A DNA stretch of 12,768 nt from SURF-13 sp041695325 (GTDB taxonomy: Bacteria; Pseudomonadota; Gammaproteobacteria; SURF-13): positions 1 through 12,768 of the forward strand of contig JBGFRC010000054.1 of assembly GCA_041695325.1 (NCBI GenBank), written 5' to 3'. Both the position numbers and the translations under genes were made by a program. Position 1 is the first letter of the stretch. Each line of letters opens with the position of its first letter. Shown in pieces: positions 7,075 to 12,768 of this stretch. Below the pieces are notes generated by a model. It saw nothing but the letters and a program-made list of their open reading frames with translations, ran no database searches and was not told the DNA's origin.

Positions 7075-7925
7075 CCCTACTGCGCCCCAAGATCAACCTG
7101 CAACGACTGAGCAAGGTTTTCGGCGCGGGTGAAAAACGGACCACCGTGTTGGAGGACGTCAGTTTAGAGGTGGCCGAGAACGAATTCGTGACCGTGGTGG
7201 GGGCCTCGGGCTGCGGTAAATCCACGCTGCTGCGCATCATCGCGGGTTTGGAAACGATGACCGGCGGCGCGGTGCTGCTCAATGGGCACCCGATCAGCGG
7301 GCCCGGTCCGGAGCGCGGCATGGTGTTTCAGGATTACAGCCTCTATCCCTGGCTCAGCGTGATGGAGAACGTGCGTTTTTGTCGCCAGCTCAGGGCCCAT
7401 CGGGAGCGGTGCAACAGTCCGAAGGAGGTGCATGCGGCGATCGGCCGGTCATATGCTCTGCTGGAATTGATGGGTCTGCTGGAGCGCAAGGACGCCTATC
7501 CCAATCAACTCTCCGGCGGGATGCGCCAGCGCGTTGCCATTGCGCGCGCGCTCATGCCGAAGCCGCAGGTGTTGCTGATGGACGAACCGTTCGGCGCGCT
7601 CGACGCCCAGACGCGCGAGGTGATGCACGATCTCATCCTGCATCTTTTCAACAAGGAACGCAGCACGATCTTGTTTGTTACGCATGATGTCGAGGAGGCG
7701 ATTTATCTCGGCCACCGTGTGGTGGTGATGGCGCCGCATCCCGGACGCATAGACAGCATCCATACGGTGCCCTTGCCCGCCGCGCGTCATGCCGACATGA
7801 AGCTGGCGCCGGAATTTATCGCGCTCAAGAAAACGATACTGCAACGTATCCGTACTACGTCGGGTGTTTACACCGATCAAGATGTTTTGCAACGTTTGAC
7901 CGAAACCGAATCCTTCACTCATTAA
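7056..7925 (+). CDS. ABC transporter ATP-binding protein (NitT/TauT type)
   Basis: A 289-residue ATPase with every nucleotide-binding motif: Walker A GASGCGKST (49-57), Q-loop Gln92 in VFQDYSLYPWL, signature LSGGMRQR (152-159), Walker B VLLMDEP (172-178), the D-loop GALDAQT, and switch His210 in FVTHDVEEA. The FQxxxLxPW form of the Q-loop and the short C-terminal tail place it with nitrate/taurine importers. The ATG at 7056 has a clean AGGAG (7045-7049) and overlaps the permease end by 19 bases; a longer open frame extends upstream inside the permease gene but is a shadow. It powers the preceding permease. The guanidine hydrolase gene starts 13 bases after its stop. Confidence 0.94.
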   Translation: MAASPVTLLRPKINLQRLSKVFGAGEKRTTVLEDVSLEVAENEFVTVVGASGCGKSTLLRIIAGLETMTGGAVLLNGHPISGPGPERGMVFQDYSLYPWLSVMENVRFCRQLRAHRERCNSPKEVHAAIGRSYALLELMGLLERKDAYPNQLSGGMRQRVAIARALMPKPQVLLMDEPFGALDAQTREVMHDLILHLFNKERSTILFVTHDVEEAIYLGHRVVVMAPHPGRIDSIHTVPLPAARHADMKLAPEFIALKKTILQRIRTTSGVYTDQDVLQRLTETESFTH

Positions 7926-7938
7926 CAGGAGAATCAAG

Positions 7939-9129
7939 ATGCGCCTTCCAAAGCCAGACAGACGCAGCGCCTTTGCGATGAACGCAAAGTCGCGCTCGCA
8001 TCATCCCCGGTTTGACAAGACCCAACTGCAAGGCTGGAAGATGGCGCACAAGGAAGCGGAGCTTCCCCACAGCGGTTGGGATGCGGAAGAGAGGCGTTGC
8101 CTGACTATGGGCCTGCAAGGGGCGGACAGCATCCAGGATAAATCCATACCGACCTTTGCACGCGGGGAATTGCCGCACTTTGCCGGTATCAATACCTTCA
8201 TGAAGGCGCCGTACGTCGAGGATGTGAAGGACGTCGGCAAGTTCGACGTCGCCGTGCTAGGCGTGCCTTTCGACGGCGGCACCACCTATCGGCCTGGCAC
8301 GCGTTTCGGGCCGCAGGGCATACGCCGTATTTCCGCGCTTTATACACCTTACAACTATGAGCTGGGCGTGGACCTGCGCGAGCAGATGACCCTGTGTGAT
8401 ATCGGCGATGTATTCACCATTCCCGCCAATATCGAAAAAACCTTCGATCAGATATCGAAGGCCACTGCGCACGTGTTTGCAAGCGGCGCCATGCCGATCA
8501 TCCTGGGCGGTGATCACTCGATCGGTTTCGCCACGGTGCGCGGCATCGCCAGCCAAACCGACAAAAAGATCGGTATCATCCATTTTGATCGTCACGCGGA
8601 CATCCAGGAAAAAGACCTGGATGAACGCATGCACACCACGCCCTGGTTTCATGCCACCAATCTGCCCAATGTCCCCGCGACGAATCTGGTGCAGATCGGT
8701 ATCGGCGGCTGGCAGGTGCCGCGCCAGGCGGTGAAGGAGGCGGTCAAGCGCGACACCACCATCATTACGATGTACGATGTGGAACGGCTGGGTCTCGATA
8801 AGGTCGCTGAAATCGCCCTGGAGACGGCCTGGAAGGGCGCCGATGCGGTCTACATCAGTTTTGATATAGACTCGGTGGACGCCGGGTTCGTGCCGGGCAC
8901 GGGCTGGCCGGAGCCGGGCGGTTTTCTGCCGCGCGAGATCCTGTATCTGCTGGGACGGGTGGCGAAGGAGGGTATCTGCGGCATGGAGGTGGTGGAGGTC
9001 TCGCCGCCTTATGACATTTCGGATATTACCTCGCTTATGGCCTTGCGCGGCATCGTGGATGTACTGGGATCGGTGGTGGCGCATGGCAAGCTGGGCGCGC
9101 ACCGGAAAATCATCCGCGGCTGGAGTTGA
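7939..9129 (+). CDS. gdmH: Guanidine hydrolase (guanidinase, ureohydrolase family)
   Basis: A 396-residue member of the arginase/agmatinase fold that should hydrolyse guanidine to urea and ammonia using a dinuclear nickel centre, as shown for cyanobacterial GdmH (Sll1077). The six metal ligands are all visible: His193 (GGDHS), Asp217, His219 and Asp221 (HFDRHAD), Asp309 and Asp311 (SFDIDSVD). Features that favour guanidinase over agmatinase are the long N-terminal extension of about 100 residues before the core (VAVLGVPFDGGTTYRPGTRF), the DERMHTTPWFHATN loop after the metal site, and DRHAD in place of the usual DAHxD. AGGAG (7927-7931) lies 7 bases before the ATG. Context is decisive: guanidine riboswitch upstream, importer before it, nickel permease and urease after it. 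The nickel-loading proteins GhaA/GhaB are not in this window. Confidence 0.92.
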   Translation: MRLPKPDRRSAFAMNAKSRSHHPRFDKTQLQGWKMAHKEAELPHSGWDAEERRCLTMGLQGADSIQDKSIPTFARGELPHFAGINTFMKAPYVEDVKDVGKFDVAVLGVPFDGGTTYRPGTRFGPQGIRRISALYTPYNYELGVDLREQMTLCDIGDVFTIPANIEKTFDQISKATAHVFASGAMPIILGGDHSIGFATVRGIASQTDKKIGIIHFDRHADIQEKDLDERMHTTPWFHATNLPNVPATNLVQIGIGGWQVPRQAVKEAVKRDTTIITMYDVERLGLDKVAEIALETAWKGADAVYISFDIDSVDAGFVPGTGWPEPGGFLPREILYLLGRVAKEGICGMEVVEVSPPYDISDITSLMALRGIVDVLGSVVAHGKLGAHRKIIRGWS

Positions 9130-9138
9130 GCCTATGTG

Positions 9139-9154
9139 TTCTAATTAATTAGAA
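9139..9154. repeat. 16-bp perfect palindrome between gdmH and hupE/ureJ
   Basis: TTCTAATTAATTAGAA is a perfect inverted repeat, very AT-rich in a GC-rich operon, and its 3' end runs into the hupE/ureJ ribosome binding site (AAGGAG, 9154-9159). It could be a regulator's operator or a small structure that modulates translation of the nickel permease. No known regulator consensus was recognised. Confidence 0.6.
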
Positions 9155-9167
9155 AGGAGCTACAGCT

Positions 9168-9747
9168 ATGAAACTTCGTCATGTAATCGCACTGTTTACG
9201 CTGATCTTTACCCAGGGCGCTTTCGCACACACCCCCCGGCGCGGAGGGCGCGGGTTTTTATCAAGGGTTTATCCATCCGCTCACCGGTCTCGATCATCTG
9301 CTGGCGATGCTCGCGGTCGGCATCTGGGCGGCGCAAGTCGGCGGATATGCACGCTGGTCAATACCAGCCGCCTTCCTGGCGGCGCTGGCGCTGGGCGGTG
9401 GTATGGGCATGCTGGGCTGGCCGGCGCCGCTGGTCGAGCTGGGCATCGCCGGATCGGTGGTAGTGTTCGGCCTGCTCATCGCCGGTGCCGCAAAAATGCC
9501 GCTCTGGCTGAGTATGGGTATTGCCGGTCTGTTCGCCCTGTTTCATGGCCACGCCCACGGCGCGGAAATGCCGCAGGCGGCCATGCCCTGGCTCTATGTC
9601 CTGGGATTTTTACTGACCACGGCCATGCTGCACGGTTTGGGTATGCTGATAGGTTTCGCCCATCACTATTCATGGCCAGCACGATTGTTACGCCTAGGCG
9701 GTGTCAGCCTGGCGGCGGATGGGGTTTGGTTGTTGGCCGGTCTGTGA
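9168..9747 (+). pseudogene. HupE/UreJ nickel permease, with an apparent frameshift at a C6 run
   Basis: HupE/UreJ proteins are small inner-membrane permeases for nickel found with hydrogenase and urease genes. The ATG at 9168 (AAGGAG 8 bases upstream) encodes a signal-like segment MKLRHVIALFTLIFTQGAFA followed by HT. The rest is one base out of frame: GAEGAGFYQGFIHPLTGLDH, then LLAMLAVGIWA, several hydrophobic segments, FHGHAHGAE, and a TGA at 9745-9747. The shift falls in the six cytosines at 9232-9237; five would give a seamless protein of 192 residues, the family size. The two histidine motifs (HPLTGLDH and GHAHG) are intact. It may be a sequencing error, a recent mutation, or slippage. 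No alternative start exists in the second frame before about 9307, and starting there would lose the first motif. The stop overlaps the ureD start (GTGA). Confidence 0.85.
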
Positions 9748-10613
9748 GTAAAACGGCGCAACGCGCCGAATGGATGGCCGCGCCGCCGCCGGAAGCCGAG
9801 GGCTGGCAGGCCGAGTTGAGGTTGCGCTTTGCTCGGGTGCAGGCGCGCACCGTGCTCGCCGCCCGCCGTCATCAGGGGCCGTTGCAGATACAGCGGATGT
9901 TTCATCCGGAGCAAAGCGGTGTTTGCCATGCGTATATATTGCATCCTCCGGGAGGAGTGGTGGCGGGCGACAGTTTGGCGATTGATGTGAGCATGGAAGA
10001 AGGCGGGCAGACCTTGTTGACGACGCCCGCCGCCAGCAAGTTTTATCGCAGCATAGGGCAGACTGCCTGCGTGAGGCAAAATCTGGTAGTCGCTGCGCGG
10101 GCGGAATTGGAATGGTTTCCTCAGGAGAATATTGTATTTCAAGGCGCGCGCGCGGCGATGTCCACGCGCATTGATCTTGCGGCGGACGGCGTATTTATGG
10201 GTTGGGAAATACTCTGCCTGGGGCGTCCGGCGGCGCAAGAGGTTTTTTCCGCGGGCGAGTGCCGGCAGAGTTTTGAAATTTGGCGGGCGGGACGGCCGGT
10301 GTGGATCGAGCGTGGCCAGTACCGGGGCGATAATCCCGCGCTGGCCGCGAAATGGGGCATGGCGGCTTGCCCGGTCAGCGCGAGTTTTGTGTGCGTAACG
10401 CGCCGCCCTGAGCTGCTCCCCGCGTTGCGGGATGTGGCGCGTGCGCATGATGAAGAGTCATGCAGCGTGACGCAGCTTGATGAAGTGATTGTGGCGCGTT
10501 ATCTTGGGGCCCATGCCGAGAGGGCAAAGAAATATTTTGTGCAGGCTTGGGAAATGCTGAGGCCCGCCGTGCTGGGCCGTGCGGCCTGCCCGCCGCGCAT
10601 CTGGAATACTTGA
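9744..10613 (+). CDS. ureD: Urease accessory protein UreD (UreH)
   Basis: A 289-residue protein of the UreD/UreH family, the chaperone that binds apo-urease and, with UreF and UreG, opens a path for nickel insertion. Seen: the N-terminal LRLRFARVQARTVLAARRHQ and GPLQIQRMFHPEQSGVCHAY, HPPGGVVAGDSLAIDV, TTPAASKFYRS, and the LEWFPQENIVFQGARA block, all characteristic. The GTG at 9744 overlaps the hupE/ureJ stop by 4 bases, indicating translational coupling; an ATG at 9774 is a weaker alternative. The reading frame stays open back to 9168 and into the hupE signal peptide, so automatic callers may report a false 481-residue fusion; the part before 9744 is a shadow of hupE. ureA follows after 5 bases. 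Confidence 0.93.
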   Translation: MSKTAQRAEWMAAPPPEAEGWQAELRLRFARVQARTVLAARRHQGPLQIQRMFHPEQSGVCHAYILHPPGGVVAGDSLAIDVSMEEGGQTLLTTPAASKFYRSIGQTACVRQNLVVAARAELEWFPQENIVFQGARAAMSTRIDLAADGVFMGWEILCLGRPAAQEVFSAGECRQSFEIWRAGRPVWIERGQYRGDNPALAAKWGMAACPVSASFVCVTRRPELLPALRDVARAHDEESCSVTQLDEVIVARYLGAHAERAKKYFVQAWEMLRPAVLGRAACPPRIWNT

Positions 10614-10618
10614 ATACG

Positions 10619-10921
10619 ATGGAACTGACGCCACGCGAAAAAGACAAGCTGCTCATCTTCACCGCCGGTCTGCTTGCCGAACGGCGCAAGGCGCGCGGCC
10701 TGAAATTAAACTACCCGGAGGCGATGGCCTATATCTCGGCGGCGATTCTGGAGGGCGCGCGCGACGGCAAAAGCGTCGCTGAGCTGATGAGTTATGGCGC
10801 AACCTTGCTTACCCACGCCGACGTCATGGAAGGCGTGGCCGAGATGATGCACGATGTACAGGTGGAAGCCACCTTTCCGGACGGCACCAAACTCGTTACG
10901 GTGCACAATCCCATCGTGTGA
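10619..10921 (+). CDS. ureA: Urease gamma subunit
   Basis: A 100-residue protein, exactly the usual size of bacterial UreA. It starts MELTPREKDKLLIFTAGLLA and carries the hallmark blocks RKARGLKLNYPEAMAYIS, ILEGARDGKSVAELM, and the C-terminal VEATFPDGTKLVTVHNPI. UreA forms the (UreABC)3 trimer with UreB and UreC and holds no metal itself. The ATG at 10619 is preferred over upstream starts because those lie inside ureD and the family begins MxLTPREKDKL. It is followed by ureB after 7 bases; the operon is polycistronic and its ribosome binding sites are weak, consistent with coupling. Confidence 0.97.
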   Translation: MELTPREKDKLLIFTAGLLAERRKARGLKLNYPEAMAYISAAILEGARDGKSVAELMSYGATLLTHADVMEGVAEMMHDVQVEATFPDGTKLVTVHNPIV

Positions 10922-10928
10922 GAAGATC

Positions 10929-11237
10929 ATGATTCCCGGCGAGATTATCACTGAGACGGACGAAATCGAACTGAACGCGGGGCGCAAGACGCTGCGTTTG
11001 AAGGTTGCCAACAGCGGTGACCGGCCGATTCAGGTTGGTTCGCATTATCACTTTTACGAAACCAATAATGCTCTGCTGTTCGAGCGCGAAAGCGCGCGCG
11101 GGTTTCGCCTGAACATTCCCGCGGGTACGGCGGTACGCTTCGAGCCGGGCCAGACGCGCGAGGTGGAATTGGTTGAATACGCAGGGCTGCGCCAGGTCTA
11201 CGGTTTTCAGGGTAAGATCATGGGGCCGCTGACGTGA
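10929..11237 (+). CDS. ureB: Urease beta subunit
   Basis: A 102-residue protein with the standard UreB start MIPGEIITETDEIELNAGRK and the conserved core NSGDRPIQVGSHYHFYETN, ARGFRLNIPAGTAVRFEPGQ and VYGFQGKIMGPL. In the holoenzyme the beta subunit packs on the alpha subunit near the active-site flap. The ATG at 10929 is 7 bases after the ureA stop. Its stop overlaps the ureC start in a GTGA arrangement. Confidence 0.97.
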   Translation: MIPGEIITETDEIELNAGRKTLRLKVANSGDRPIQVGSHYHFYETNNALLFERESARGFRLNIPAGTAVRFEPGQTREVELVEYAGLRQVYGFQGKIMGPLT

Positions 11238-12768
11238 TCAAGATCGGCCGGCGCGCCTATGCGGAGATGTACGGGCCGACGACCGGCGACCGCGTGCGTC
11301 TCGCCGACACGGATTTGTGGATCGAGGTCGAACAGGATCACACCGTCTACGGCGAAGAGGTCAAGTTCGGCGGCGGCAAGGTGATCCGTGACGGTATGGG
11401 GCAGAGCCAGCGCACCTCGCAGGAGGTGGCGGACACGGTGATCACCAATACCCTGATTCTCGATCACTGGGGCATCGTCAAGGCCGACATCGGTATCAAA
11501 CACGGGCGCATCGCAGCCATCGGCAAGGCCGGCAACCCGGATGTGCAGCCCGGCGTCACGATCATCATCGGCGCCGGCACCGAAATCATTGCGGGCGAGG
11601 GCTTGATCGCCACGCCCGGCGCGATTGACAGTCACATTCATTTTATCTGCCCGCAGCAAATTGAAGACGCACTCATGTCTGGCGTGACCACCATGATCGG
11701 CGGCGGCACCGGCCCGGCGGCGGGCACCAAAGCCACCACCTGTACGCCGGGCCCATGGTTTATGCAACGCATGCTGCAGGCCGCCGAGGCGCTGCCCATG
11801 AATCTCGGCTTTCTCGGCAAGGGCAACGCCAGTTTGCCGCGCCCTGTGGAAGAACAAATCGAGGCCGGCGCCATTGGGCTGAAACTGCATGAAGACTGGG
11901 GCACCACACCCGCCGCGATTGATAACTGTCTCAGCGTCGCGGAGAAATACGACGTGCAGGTGGCGATACACACCGACACCTTGAACGAATCCGGTTTTGT
12001 CGAGGATACTCTCGCCGCCTTCAAGGGACGCACCATACACACTTATCACACCGAAGGCGCCGGTGGCGGTCATGCGCCGGACATCATCAAGGCGTGCGGC
12101 GCGGCCAATGTGTTACCGTCTTCTACCAATCCCACCCGCCCCTACACCGTCAACACCGTGGACGAGCATCTCGACATGCTGATGGTGTGCCATCATCTGG
12201 ACCCCAACATCCCCGAAGACGTGGCCTTCGCCGAGTCGCGCATCCGGCGCGAAACCATCGCCGCCGAAGACATCCTGCACGACCTCGGCGCCTTCAGCAT
12301 GATTTCATCCGATTCGCAGGCCATGGGCCGGGTCGGCGAGGTGATTACCCGCACCTGGCAGACTGCGCACAAGATGAAGCTGCAGCGCGGCGCGTTGCCG
12401 GAAGACGGCGCGCGCCACGACAACTTCCGCGCCAGGCGTTACATCGCTAAATACGCCATCAACCCGGCCATCACCCACGGCATCAGTCATGAAGTGGGCT
12501 CCATTGAGGCCGGCAAGCTCGCCGACATCGTGCTCTGGCGCCCCGCGTTTTTTGGCGCCAAGCCCGCGCTCGTCATCAAGGGCGGGATGATCGTCGCGGC
12601 GCCCATGGGCGATCCTAACGCCTCTATCCCGACGCCGCAGCCAGTGTATTACCGCCGCATGTTCGGTGCGCTGGCCGATGCGCGCGCGGCAACCAGTGTG
12701 ACCTTTGTCTCGCAGGCTGCGCTGGTGAAAGGCGTGGGCAAGTCGCTGGGCTTACGCAAACGGTTGGT
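11234..12768 (+). CDS. ureC: Urease alpha (catalytic) subunit, truncated by the window end
   Basis: 511 of an expected 567 or so residues are present; the gene runs off the right edge. UreC hydrolyses urea to ammonia and carbamate at a dinickel site. From the GTG at 11234 the numbering matches Klebsiella urease: nickel ligands His134 and His136 (DSHIHF), bridging carbamylated Lys217 (GLKLHEDWG), His246 (AIHTDT), His272 (TYHTEGAGGGHAPD) and Asp360 (SSDSQAMGRVGE), plus flap residues Cys319 and His320 (MVCHHL). All catalytic residues are intact. The start is supported by the family N-terminus RRAYAEMYGPTTGDRVRLAD and by the 4-base overlap with ureB. Within this operon its urea would come from guanidine hydrolase. 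Confidence 0.97.
   Translation, partial: MIKIGRRAYAEMYGPTTGDRVRLADTDLWIEVEQDHTVYGEEVKFGGGKVIRDGMGQSQRTSQEVADTVITNTLILDHWGIVKADIGIKHGRIAAIGKAGNPDVQPGVTIIIGAGTEIIAGEGLIATPGAIDSHIHFICPQQIEDALMSGVTTMIGGGTGPAAGTKATTCTPGPWFMQRMLQAAEALPMNLGFLGKGNASLPRPVEEQIEAGAIGLKLHEDWGTTPAAIDNCLSVAEKYDVQVAIHTDTLNESGFVEDTLAAFKGRTIHTYHTEGAGGGHAPDIIKACGAANVLPSSTNPTRPYTVNTVDEHLDMLMVCHHLDPNIPEDVAFAESRIRRETIAAEDILHDLGAFSMISSDSQAMGRVGEVITRTWQTAHKMKLQRGALPEDGARHDNFRARRYIAKYAINPAITHGISHEVGSIEAGKLADIVLWRPAFFGAKPALVIKGGMIVAAPMGDPNASIPTPQPVYYRRMFGALADARAATSVTFVSQAALVKGVGKSLGLRKRL

Noticed and set aside
7939..9129. Agmatinase or arginase annotation for the ureohydrolase
   Set aside because: The long N-terminal extension, DRHAD metal motif, HTTPWFHATN loop and the guanidine riboswitch plus urease context all point to guanidine hydrolase.

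Overview
The window is GC-rich proteobacterial DNA, most likely from a gammaproteobacterium. The clues are a ubiK-comM (yqiC-yifB) gene pair, a sigma-54 promoter with an NtrC-type enhancer, and dense ureDABC gene packing. The genus cannot be read from the sequence.

Layout. (1) Positions 69-1076, + strand: a sugar-nucleotide epimerase/dehydratase (NAD-dependent SDR), probably the end of a surface-polysaccharide cluster lying to the left. (2) Positions 1083-1715: a scar region. It holds a diverged second copy of the comM 3' end (- strand), a decayed DUF4258-type toxin gene, and an intact short YgiT/MqsA-type zinc-ribbon antitoxin gene. (3) Positions 1716-4796, - strand: comM, ubiK and an M16 zinc peptidase. 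(4) Positions 4797-5258: a regulatory intergenic region with a near-ideal NtrC palindrome, a -24/-12 sigma-54 promoter and a clear guanidine-I (ykkC) riboswitch. (5) Positions 5259 to the window end, + strand: one tightly packed operon encoding a NitT/TauT-type ABC importer (binding protein, permease, ATPase), a guanidine hydrolase (GdmH, ureohydrolase fold), a HupE/UreJ nickel permease, and ureD-ureA-ureB-ureC (ureC is cut by the window end).

How it works together (inference). Guanidine is imported by the ABC transporter. The nickel enzyme GdmH hydrolyses it to urea and ammonia, and urease splits the urea to ammonia and CO2, so all three nitrogens are released. HupE/UreJ would supply nickel to both enzymes. 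Transcription initiation appears tied to nitrogen starvation (NtrC, sigma-54) and expression to guanidine itself (riboswitch), giving a two-input control.

Oddities: hupE/ureJ carries an apparent +1 frameshift at a C6 run in its signal-peptide region. A 16-bp perfect palindrome lies between gdmH and hupE. The comM tail is duplicated as direct repeats around the toxin-antitoxin remnant. Positions 1-68 contain no gene I can assign (probably the tail of an upstream gene). I see no tRNA, rRNA, CRISPR array, IS element or convincing intrinsic terminator.
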